This document shows positions 10,861-18,410 of a DNA stretch of 49,029 nt, one piece after another. The stretch is taken from positions 1-49,029 of the forward strand of contig NZ_JAFCJM010000049.1 in NCBI RefSeq assembly GCF_018130955.1, read 5' to 3'. Both the position numbers and the translations under genes were made by a program. Numbering within the stretch: position 1 is the first letter of the stretch; each line of letters begins with the position of its first letter. The DNA is from Bradyrhizobium liaoningense (GTDB taxonomy: Bacteria > Pseudomonadota > Alphaproteobacteria > Rhizobiales > Xanthobacteraceae). Under the pieces are notes generated by a model. It worked only from the letters and a program-made list of their open reading frames with translations, was not told where the DNA came from and did no database searches.

Positions 10861-13599
10861 ATGACAGTGCAACAGCCCATCCCCGCACCGGATCCCGAGC
10901 CCGCGCCCGTACCACAGGCGGAAGCGCCCGCGCGCGTCACGCCGATGATGGAGCAGTATCTGGAGATCAAGGCGGCCCATCCCGGGTTGCTCCTGTTCTA
11001 CCGGATGGGCGATTTCTACGAGCTGTTCTTCGAGGACGCCGAGATCGCCTCAAAGACGCTCGGCATCGTCCTGACCAAGCGCGGCAAGCATCAGGGCGCC
11101 GATATCCCGATGTGCGGCGTGCCGGTCGAGCGCTCCGAGGATTATCTGCACCGCCTGATTTCGGCCGGCCACCGGGTCGCGGTGTGCGAGCAGACCGAGG
11201 ATCCCGCCGCCGCCAAAGCCCGCGGCAACAAGAGCGTGGTGCGCCGCGGCGTGGTGCGGCTGGTCACGCCGGGCACGCTGACCGAAGACACCCTGCTCGA
11301 CGCGCGCACCAACAACTACCTGCTGTCGATCGCCCGCGCCCGCTCCTCGTCGGGCGGCGATCGCTTTGGGCTGGCCTGGATTGATATCTCGACCGCCGAA
11401 TTCATGGTGACGGAATGTTCCGGCGGCGAGCTCGCCGCGACCCTGGCGCGCATCAACCCGAACGAGGCCATCGTCACCGACGCGCTCTATAGTGACAGCG
11501 AGCTCGGGCCGACCTTGCGCGAATTGCCGGCGGTGACGCCGCTGACCCGCGACGTCTTCGATGGCGCCACCGCCGAGAAGCGGCTGTGCGATTACTTTGC
11601 AGTCGCGACCATGGACGGGCTGGCACAGCTCTCGCGGCTGGAGGCCACCGCCGCGGCCGCGGCCGTCACCTATGTCGACCGCACCCAGGTCGGAAAACAT
11701 CCGCCGCTGTCGCCGCCCGCGCGCGAAGCCTCGGGCGCCACCATGGCGATCGATCCGGCCACCCGCGCCAATCTCGAACTGACGCGGACGCTCGCGGGAG
11801 AACGTCGCGGCTCGCTGCTCGACGCGATCGACTGCACCGTGACCTCGGCCGGCTCCCGCCTGCTCGCGCAGCGGCTCGCAGCGCCACTGACGGACTCCGC
11901 AGCCATCGCGCGGCGACTCGATGCCGTCAGCGCGTTCGTTGGCGACTCGGCCGCGCGCGAGGACATCCGCAGCATTTTGCGCGGCGCGCCGGACATGTCG
12001 CGCGCGCTGGCGCGGTTGTCGGTCGGCCGCGGCGGTCCGCGCGACCTCGCCGGCCTGCGCGACGGCATTTTGGCCGCCGACCAGGCGCTGGCGCGGCTCG
12101 CCGAGCTCGACCAGCCCCCGCAGGAGATCGCCGCGGTCATGGCGGCGCTGAAGCGCCCGTCCCGCGAGCTCGCCGCGGAGTTTGAAAGCGCGCTTGCCGA
12201 ACAGCTTCCGCTGATCAAGCGCGACGGCGGTTTCGTCCGCGAAGGCTATGAGCCCGCGCTCGACGAGGCCCGCAGCCTGCGCGATGCATCGCGCCTGGTC
12301 GTGGCCTCGATGCAGGCGCGCTACGCCGACACGACCTCCATCAAGGGCCTAAAAATCCGGCACAACAACGTGCTCGGCTATTTCGTCGAGGTCACCGCGC
12401 AGCACGGCGACAAGCTGATGTCGCCGCCGCTCAACGCGACCTTCATCCATCGCCAGACCCTCGCCGGCCAGGTGCGCTTCACCACCTCGGAACTCGGCGA
12501 GATCGAAGCGAAGATCGCCAATGCCGGCGACCGTGCGCTCGGCCTCGAGCTCGAGATTTTTGACCGGCTCTCTGCCAAGGCGCTTGCGATCAGCGACGAT
12601 CTGCGCGCCGCCGCATACGCCTTCGCGCTGCTTGATGTCGCGACTGCGCTAGCCAAGCTCGCGGTCGACGAGAATTACGTGCGACCGGAGGTCGACGGCT
12701 CCCTTGGCTTTGCGATCGAAGCCGGCCGCCATCCGGTGGTCGAACAGGCCTTGAAGCGCAATGGCGAGCCGTTCATCGCCAATGCCTGCGATCTCTCGCC
12801 GGCACCGGCACAGAAGTCCGGCCAGCTCTGGCTGCTGACCGGTCCCAACATGGCCGGTAAATCGACCTTCTTGCGCCAGAACGCACTGATTGCCCTGCTT
12901 GCGCAGATCGGCAGTTTCGTGCCGGCCGCGCGCGCCCGCATCGGCATCGTCGACCGGCTGTTCTCGCGCGTCGGCGCCGCCGACGATCTCGCGCGCGGAC
13001 GTTCGACCTTCATGGTGGAGATGGTCGAGACTGCGGCGATCTTGAATCAAGCCGGCGAGCGTTCGCTTGTGATCCTCGACGAGATCGGGCGCGGCACCGC
13101 CACCTTCGACGGCCTCTCGATCGCCTGGGCCGCGATCGAGCACCTGCACGAAAGCAATCGCTGCCGCACGCTCTTTGCAACCCATTATCACGAGCTCACA
13201 GCGCTCTCGGCAAAGCTGCCGCGGATGTTCAACGCCACGGTGCGCGTCAAGGAATGGCAGGGCAACGTCGTGTTCCTGCACGAGGTGCTGCCGGGCTCGG
13301 CCGACCGCTCCTACGGCATCCAGGTCGCAAAACTCGCAGGCCTGCCGCCGGCGGTGATCACGCGCGCAAAGTCCGTGCTGGCAAAGCTGGAGGCACAAGA
13401 CCGCGGCCAGACCGCCCGCGCGCTGGTCGACGACCTCCCCCTGTTCGCCGTCCCCTCGCGCGCCGCCGCCGAGGCCGCCCCGCCGAGCGAGGCGGAGCAG
13501 TTGATGGATGCCGTGAAGGCGCTGCACCCGGACGAGATGTCCCCGCGCGAGGCGCTCGATGCGCTCTATGCGCTGAAGGCCAAGCTGCCAAAACAGTGA
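10861..13599 (+). CDS. mutS: DNA mismatch repair protein MutS
   Basis: A 912-residue mismatch-recognition ATPase that acts with MutL. The mismatch-binding motif is at Phe52-Tyr53-Glu54 (GDFYELFFED). Connector, lever and clamp domains follow. The C-terminal ABC-type ATPase has Walker A GPNMAGKST (661-669), Walker B LVILDEIGRG with Asp740-Glu741, and ATHYHEL. The start is uncertain. The ATG at 10861 gives an N-terminus (MTVQQPIP...) resembling relatives I remember but lacks a Shine-Dalgarno. An ATG at 10831 has AGGA close upstream, and a GTG at 10792 is also in frame. The core RVTPMMEQYLEIK is unaffected. The 216-bp spacer shared with divergent pcaF shows no repeat. Mismatch repair should be functional. 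Confidence 0.97.
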   Translation: MTVQQPIPAPDPEPAPVPQAEAPARVTPMMEQYLEIKAAHPGLLLFYRMGDFYELFFEDAEIASKTLGIVLTKRGKHQGADIPMCGVPVERSEDYLHRLISAGHRVAVCEQTEDPAAAKARGNKSVVRRGVVRLVTPGTLTEDTLLDARTNNYLLSIARARSSSGGDRFGLAWIDISTAEFMVTECSGGELAATLARINPNEAIVTDALYSDSELGPTLRELPAVTPLTRDVFDGATAEKRLCDYFAVATMDGLAQLSRLEATAAAAAVTYVDRTQVGKHPPLSPPAREASGATMAIDPATRANLELTRTLAGERRGSLLDAIDCTVTSAGSRLLAQRLAAPLTDSAAIARRLDAVSAFVGDSAAREDIRSILRGAPDMSRALARLSVGRGGPRDLAGLRDGILAADQALARLAELDQPPQEIAAVMAALKRPSRELAAEFESALAEQLPLIKRDGGFVREGYEPALDEARSLRDASRLVVASMQARYADTTSIKGLKIRHNNVLGYFVEVTAQHGDKLMSPPLNATFIHRQTLAGQVRFTTSELGEIEAKIANAGDRALGLELEIFDRLSAKALAISDDLRAAAYAFALLDVATALAKLAVDENYVRPEVDGSLGFAIEAGRHPVVEQALKRNGEPFIANACDLSPAPAQKSGQLWLLTGPNMAGKSTFLRQNALIALLAQIGSFVPAARARIGIVDRLFSRVGAADDLARGRSTFMVEMVETAAILNQAGERSLVILDEIGRGTATFDGLSIAWAAIEHLHESNRCRTLFATHYHELTALSAKLPRMFNATVRVKEWQGNVVFLHEVLPGSADRSYGIQVAKLAGLPPAVITRAKSVLAKLEAQDRGQTARALVDDLPLFAVPSRAAAEAAPPSEAEQLMDAVKALHPDEMSPREALDALYALKAKLPKQ

Positions 13600-13607
13600 C
13601 AGTGCTG

Positions 13608-13718
13608 TAGGGTGGGTTAGCAGGGCGGCTGCGCAAAGCGCAGTCCGCTCGGCGTAACCCACCTCTTTGGTTTCCGCGGCGACAGAAGTGGTGGGTTACG
13701 CTTCGCTAACCCACCCTA
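13608..13718. repeat. palindromic intergenic element, TAGGGTGGG family, copy A
   Basis: A 111-bp element with ends TAGGGTGGGTTAG and CTAACCCACCCTA lies between convergent mutS and the GrlR-like gene. An inner arm reads GGCTGCGCAAAGCGCAGTCC. Its last three bases supply the TAG stop of the GrlR-like gene. It is paired with a copy at 14556-14671, and a shorter relative lies at 33651-33738. Confidence 0.88.
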
Positions 13719-14441
13719 CAAAGCGCGCCAGCCGTCAGGCCTGGCAAACGGCTCGATCAGCTTCAAGGTGGCGGCGAAGCGGATGCTGAGCTTGCCGACG
13801 AGCGCGGTCGCTTCCATGTCGGCACCTTTGTCGTCGCAGCGGCCGGAGAAGCCGATGCCTACCTCATAGCCGCCGAACAAGGGATGCTCGCTCTTCGCCG
13901 GCGTGTGTTCCTGATTGACGAATTCGCCCTTCCAGCGGCCATTCGCCGAAGAGTACGCGCCAAGATAATAAAAGAAGGCGTCGCCGCCGAGGATGCGGCC
14001 GTCGCGCAGCAGCATCACGCCCGTATGGCCGCCGGCAATTCCATCCAGCATCCGGATGTCGATCGAATAAAGTCCGCTGACGATGCCGCCCTCGCCGACC
14101 CGACCTGCCGGCGGAACGTCATCATCGCCGAGCGGCGTCATCACGGCGCGAAACACCGAGGCGTCCTCGACCACGTCTCCCTCGAAGCGGTAGAGATTGC
14201 CCTGCGGTCGGCCGCGAATGCTGATCGTGACGGAGTCGGAACTGACCAGCGACCTGTGGTGCCGCGACCGGCTGTGGCGCTTCGTCCGGAGCCTGGCGAC
14301 GATTTCGCCGTCCACAATCTCGTAGGTGCCGAGGTGGGCGAAGGCCGTGTTGCCGCCAAGCATTTTCCCGGCATGGGCGTACAGCACGCTGCGGCCGGAG
14401 CCGTCGTTGATATCGTATTCGACCTTGTACAATCCCTCCAC
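13716..14441 (-). CDS. tandem GrlR-like domain protein of unknown function
   Basis: A 241-residue protein with two similar lipocalin-like halves. The first starts GLYKVEYDI (about 3-108) with GKMLGGNTAFAHLGTY. The second starts GLYSIDIRM (about 123-228) with GRILGGDAFFYYLGAY. This pattern (GLY-x-I/V, then L/I-LGGD-x-x-x-Y-x-G-x-Y) recalls the GrlR family, named for a type III secretion negative regulator in attaching-and-effacing E. coli. Rhizobial homologues are of unknown role. There is no signal peptide or membrane helix. The start is a GTG at 14441, placed so that GLYKV follows directly; the ribosome site is weak. The TAG stop falls inside a palindromic element and a second copy lies upstream. 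The family assignment is from recalled sequence pattern. Confidence 0.72.
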   Translation of the reverse strand: MEGLYKVEYDINDGSGRSVLYAHAGKMLGGNTAFAHLGTYEIVDGEIVARLRTKRHSRSRHHRSLVSSDSVTISIRGRPQGNLYRFEGDVVEDASVFRAVMTPLGDDDVPPAGRVGEGGIVSGLYSIDIRMLDGIAGGHTGVMLLRDGRILGGDAFFYYLGAYSSANGRWKGEFVNQEHTPAKSEHPLFGGYEVGIGFSGRCDDKGADMEATALVGKLSIRFAATLKLIEPFARPDGWRAL

Positions 14442-14555
14442 CGCACGCCCCGATCTTGCTCTTCTACCAGCTTAGCGGGTCTGCGGGCCCCGAACACTAA
14501 CTATCCTGACGCAGGGCTGATAATCGCAAGCTAAGCGTACACGCGCGGCCAGGGC

Positions 14556-14671
14556 CGTAGGGTGGGTTAGCGCAGCGGCTGCGCGAAGCGCAGTCCGCTC
14601 GGCGTAACCCACCGCTTCTCTGCCAACTGGAAACCAAAGAGGTGGGTTACGCTGCGCTAACCCACCCTACG
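14556..14671. repeat. palindromic intergenic element, TAGGGTGGG family, copy B
   Basis: A 116-bp element with ends CGTAGGGTGGGTTAG and CTAACCCACCCTACG fills most of the spacer between the PAS chemoreceptor stop and the GrlR-like start. Its left arm (GGCTGCGCGAAGCGCAGTCCG) matches copy A directly. Its central loop (GCTTCT...GGAAACCAAAGA) matches the reverse complement of the copy A loop. Confidence 0.88.
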
Positions 14672-14694
14672 GTTCCCATGCTTCTGCGGGCCTG

Positions 14695-16371
14695 CTACGC
14701 CCTCGCCGCGATCGCGGCGGCTTCCGCGGCGGCACGCTGCATGCTGGTCGACATCTCGTTCGTCACCGTGCTCTGCTCCTCGATCGCGGCCGCCGTCGAG
14801 GTGACGTATTCGCTGACATTGTTGATCGCCTGCTTGATCGAGGAGAGCGCGCTCACGACGTCGCCGGAGATGCCGTTGAGGCTGCCGATCTCCTGGCCGA
14901 TCTTGTCGGTCGCCTGCTTGGCCTGGTTGGCAAGGCTCTTGACCTCGGAGGCGACCACCGCAAAGCCCCGGCCCGCTTCGCCCGCGCGCGCGGACTCGAT
15001 CGTGGCGTTGAGCGCCAGCAGGTTGATCTGACCGGTGATGTTGTTGATCATCTCGACGATGCCGCTCATCGACTGCGCGGCCTCGGTCAGGCGCTGCGCC
15101 TGCTGGTCGGCCGAGGCGACCTGGTCCACCGCGCTCATCGCCGTCTCGCGCGACTTGGTCATCGCCTCCGAAATCTCCCGCACCGAGGCGTTGAGTTCCT
15201 CGGAGCCGGCGGCGACCGATTCCATCATGCCACGGACGCGCTCATTGCCCATGCGGACCAGCACCTGCTTGGTGGTGTCGGTGGCGTATTTGACGACCTT
15301 GAACGGCTTGCCGTTGAGATCGAGGATCGGGTTGTAGGACGCCTGGATGTAGACTTCCTTGCCGCCCTTGCCGATGCGCTTGTATTCGGCCGCCTGGTAC
15401 TGGCCGCGGTTGAGCGCGGCCCAGAACTCGCGATAGCCGGAGCTGTCGCGCTCCGACGGTTCGACGAACATGCTGTGATGCCTGCCCTTGATCTCGGCCA
15501 GCGAATAGCCGAGTGCACCGAGGAAGTTGCCGTTGGCCGTGACGATCGTGCCGTCCATGTTGAACTCGATCACCGCCTGCGCCTTGTCGATCGCCGCGAT
15601 CTGGCCCGCGAGGTCGGCGGTTCTCAGCTTCTGTTGTGTCACGTCGGTCGCAAACTTGACGACCTTGAACGGCTTGCCCCTCTCGTCCAGCACCGGATTG
15701 TAGGAGGCAAGGATCCAGACCTCCTTGCCACCCTTGCCGATGCGCTTGAATTCGCCGGCCTGAAGCTCGCCACGGCGGAGCGCAGCCCAGAACTCCCGGT
15801 ATGCGGGGCTGTCGCGCTCAGCCTGCGGCATGAACAGGCTGTGATGCCTGGCGCGAATCTCGTCCAGGGAGTAGCCGAGCGTATTCAAGAAATTGTCGTT
15901 GGCGGTGATGATGTTGCCGTCGAGATCGAATTCGATCACCGCTTGCGCGCGGCTAATGGCTGCTGCCTGCGCGGCATAGCTCAGGTTTTGCAGGCGAACC
16001 GACGCGTCGGCCCATTCGACCACCGTGCCCGCGCGCTTCCCGTCGGGATGCTTCAAGGGTGTCGCGACGAGGTCGAAAGACCACTTGCCGACACTTATCG
16101 TGGCACGGTGCTTCGCGTTGAGCGCTTCGAGCATCCGCCGCTGATGGCTTGGGTTCTTGTGAAAGACGTCGATGTTCGTTCCGACCAGATTGTCGACACT
16201 GAACTTCGGAAGCTCCTTCTTCAAATCAGCTTCGGCTTCTCGGAGCAGTCTCTTCACGGCATCGTTCACATAGACGATGTTCAGATTTTCGTCCGCGATC
16301 ATGATGTTTGCATCGACCACTTTGGCCGCGAGAAACGTGTAGGCATCTCCATGGGGCTTACGACCAAACAT
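14695..16371 (-). CDS. soluble chemoreceptor with three PAS domains
   Basis: A 558-residue methyl-accepting chemotaxis protein with no transmembrane segment, so cytosolic. PAS1 (about 12-125) is diverged. PAS2 (about 138-247) and PAS3 (about 260-368) are near duplicates, agreeing at roughly 75 of 104 aligned positions by eye from AQAVIEF to ATD-T. The signalling domain (about 380-555) carries NLLALNATIESARAGEAGRG. The PAS pair resembles the family that binds haem or small ligands in redox and energy taxis, but no cofactor residue is certain. I chose the ATG at 16371 (MFGRKPHGDAYTF) because it begins just before PAS1; upstream sequence lacks family character. Confidence 0.9.
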   Translation of the reverse strand: MFGRKPHGDAYTFLAAKVVDANIMIADENLNIVYVNDAVKRLLREAEADLKKELPKFSVDNLVGTNIDVFHKNPSHQRRMLEALNAKHRATISVGKWSFDLVATPLKHPDGKRAGTVVEWADASVRLQNLSYAAQAAAISRAQAVIEFDLDGNIITANDNFLNTLGYSLDEIRARHHSLFMPQAERDSPAYREFWAALRRGELQAGEFKRIGKGGKEVWILASYNPVLDERGKPFKVVKFATDVTQQKLRTADLAGQIAAIDKAQAVIEFNMDGTIVTANGNFLGALGYSLAEIKGRHHSMFVEPSERDSSGYREFWAALNRGQYQAAEYKRIGKGGKEVYIQASYNPILDLNGKPFKVVKYATDTTKQVLVRMGNERVRGMMESVAAGSEELNASVREISEAMTKSRETAMSAVDQVASADQQAQRLTEAAQSMSGIVEMINNITGQINLLALNATIESARAGEAGRGFAVVASEVKSLANQAKQATDKIGQEIGSLNGISGDVVSALSSIKQAINNVSEYVTSTAAAIEEQSTVTNEMSTSMQRAAAEAAAIAARA

Positions 16372-16673
16372 CGAAACGATCTCCAGATCAAAACGTGGCC
16401 ATTGGTCGGGCCGCCCGCGGTTGCAGACGTCCTCGACGAGAAGCAATTGGAGCTGTCGGCGGACCGATCGCTCGGGTCTACTGGCTGAACTTGCAGCCCC
16501 CATTACACAACGCGGGGCCGACTTGATGCCGATCTCCGTACGATGGCGGAAATGGCGAACGACGATTATGATTATCGGCGAGGCACAAAGATTAAATTAA
16601 CGGCGATATCGGAAACAGGCATTGGATCACCGGAAAAATACCGGCTGGCTTTTCCGCGAAATCTTCGTCGGGA
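16372..16673. other. 302-bp non-coding spacer
   Basis: This gap between two leftward genes is relatively AT-rich around 16560-16660. It must contain the chemoreceptor promoter, but I see no convincing -35/-10 pair. One weak stem, CGGAAAA (16631-16637) with TTTTCCG (16650-16656), could help end the membrane-protein transcript. No palindromic repeat family member or credible small gene was found. Confidence 0.4.
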
Positions 16674-17477
16674 CTACTTGCGGTTCAGTGAAAGCCTCCT
16701 CCGGCCAATCCGCCACAACGTCAGATTCCAGGTGATGCACGTGGTGAGTGCAAGACTGAGTCCGATCGTCGAGCCGAATTGCGCAACCGCGACGTGCAGC
16801 ACCGCGATCGCCATGCCGAAGCCGAGCAGGCCCCAGGCCGCATTCGCAAGCACCGCGGCGGTCGGCGGGCCGCCGATGCGCGGATGCAGGATGATCATCA
16901 TGCTGGTGAAGACGATCGGATAGAGCGCGATGATACCGCTGACCTTCGGCCCCACCCAGCCCGAGGTCGAGACCACGATCGCGACCAGGGTCGCCACCAG
17001 CGAGGCGCGCAAGGGCACGTCGTACCAGCGCCGCGTCACCAGCGGCATCTTCACATGGCGGTAGCGCGCGAGCAGCGGAATGCAGATGCCGAACGCCACC
17101 AGGTTGATGGCGAGGCCGGCCGTCAGCGACCAGTCGAACATCCGGATGATCGAGGCGAGCGCGATCCAGATCGCGACCGCAACGCCGCAGCTGATCAAGA
17201 GATTGTTCCGCTGCGCCAGCACGACATAGGTGAGCCCGAGCACGATGGTCGCGGCATTGACGGGGAGGCTCGCGAGCGCGCCTTGCGCGATGAAGGCCGC
17301 GTCATGGTCGAGCGCCAGGAAGACGTAGGAGGGACCTGCCGAAATCGGCAGCGTCGCCACCAGCGCGCCGATCACCGGCCCCGAACGCTCGGTGATCACA
17401 GACGCCGTCACGACGAACGCCGCCGTGATCGCCATGCGCAGGACAAGCGTGAGGAGGAAGACGAGTTCTGGGGGCAT
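16674..17477 (-). CDS. internally duplicated multi-pass membrane protein, function unknown
   Basis: A 267-residue protein with about eight hydrophobic helices. The two halves align by eye: residues 13-85 (LRMAITAAFVV...SGPVIGALVATLPISAG) with 157-229 (LRASLVATLVA...VGPKVSGIIALYPIVFT). Shared positions are the leading LR, GP, the following G, A-L and P-I in the ALxPI-like motif, and a later A-x-x-A-N-A/N-A-A run. Such duplication is typical of small transporters or membrane scaffolds. I cannot name a family with confidence; a distant likeness to GlpM/DUF3147 proteins is possible. The start ATG lacks a clear Shine-Dalgarno. No functional link to the neighbours is evident. Confidence 0.75.
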   Translation of the reverse strand: MPPELVFLLTLVLRMAITAAFVVTASVITERSGPVIGALVATLPISAGPSYVFLALDHDAAFIAQGALASLPVNAATIVLGLTYVVLAQRNNLLISCGVAVAIWIALASIIRMFDWSLTAGLAINLVAFGICIPLLARYRHVKMPLVTRRWYDVPLRASLVATLVAIVVSTSGWVGPKVSGIIALYPIVFTSMMIILHPRIGGPPTAAVLANAAWGLLGFGMAIAVLHVAVAQFGSTIGLSLALTTCITWNLTLWRIGRRRLSLNRK

Positions 17478-17523
17478 TTAGCGGCTGAATTTTGTTGGGG
17501 CGAACTATCCGCGGGGGCTCGTT

Positions 17524-17644
17524 CACCTCTCCCGTAGGGAGAGGTCGATTTGCGCAGCAAATCGGGTGAGGGCTTCAAGTCCCACAAGAGAGCGCAGCCC
17601 CTCACCCGCGCCCTTCGGCGCGACCTCTCCCTATGGGAGAGGTG
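17524..17644. repeat. palindromic intergenic element, CACCTCTCCC family
   Basis: A 121-bp element with ends CACCTCTCCCGTAGGGAGAG and CTCTCCCTATGGGAGAGGTG lies between the membrane-protein start and the OsmC stop. An inner pair GGGTGAGG and CCTCACCC is present. It is related to 31321-31438 through the shared CCTCACCCGCGCC and CGGCGCGACCTCTCCC segments. Confidence 0.85.
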
Positions 17645-17648
17645 GCAG

Positions 17649-18158
17649 CTACATCCTTTGCATCGATACCGAGATCTTCGGGCCGTTCTTGATGGTCTGA
17701 TAGACCACGCAATAGCGCTCGGTGAGCTTCAGCAAGAGATCGAGCTTGTCCTGCGGCGCCGGCGTGTCGACCTCGAAGCGGAGGCGAATCTCGGCAAACC
17801 CGACCGGGGTCTCCTTGTCGACGCCGAGCGTGCCGCGGAAGTCGAGATCGCCCTCGGCATAAACATTTCCCGTCTTCAGCGGCACCTCGATCGCAGTCGC
17901 GACCGATTTCAGCGTGACGCCGGCGCAGGCGACCAGCGCCTCCAGCAACATGTCGCCGGAGCAGAGCTCGAGCCCGGACCCGCCGGTAGCCGGGTGGAGG
18001 CCAGCGACCGCGAGCGCGCGGCCGGTCTCGACCTTGCAGGCGATGCCGTCGCTGTCGGTCGATCCCTTCGCTTTCAGCGTGATCAACGCCGTCTTCGGAT
18101 CGGTCTTGTAGCGGTCCTTGATCGGGGCCTGCATCTGGCGCAGTTCGGCGGCGTCCAT
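17649..18158 (-). CDS. OsmC-family peroxidase-like protein
   Basis: A 169-residue OsmC/Ohr superfamily protein. Family members reduce organic or fatty-acid hydroperoxides with a cysteine pair. The pair is present: Cys78 in LLEALVACAGVTLK and Cys150 in LTERYCVVYQT. The C-terminal beta-alpha fold includes FAEIRLRFEVDTP. I chose the ATG at 18158 with a near-consensus GGAGGA upstream; longer readings add a non-family N-terminus. It is closer to the general OsmC/YhfA-like group than to Ohr. The gene is divergent from glnD across 252 bp. Confidence 0.88.
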   Translation of the reverse strand: MDAAELRQMQAPIKDRYKTDPKTALITLKAKGSTDSDGIACKVETGRALAVAGLHPATGGSGLELCSGDMLLEALVACAGVTLKSVATAIEVPLKTGNVYAEGDLDFRGTLGVDKETPVGFAEIRLRFEVDTPAPQDKLDLLLKLTERYCVVYQTIKNGPKISVSMQRM

Positions 18159-18410
18159 TCCTAAGTCCTCCCCAAATGTCGTTGGCTGCCCGGCGGGTAT
18201 AGAAGGCGATCGGTTTCGTGTCAGCCCATGATTGGTCGAAGCTGCCATGAGCGGCGCGGCAGCCAGCTAAAAAGCTCATTAAATTCAAAAAGTTACATGC
18301 GCGCCCGGAAGGTGGGCGCCGAGCCTCCGAATCGCCGGCGGACAACTCCCCATCGCCTTCCACGAATGTCTCGTGACAGCGCCCGCCGCCTCTTATATTC
18401 GAATTGATCC

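Noticed and set aside
16631..16656. terminator CGGAAAA...TTTTCCG after the duplicated membrane protein
   Set aside because: The stem is 7 bp with a 12-base loop and no U-tract, so it is only noted within the spacer entry.
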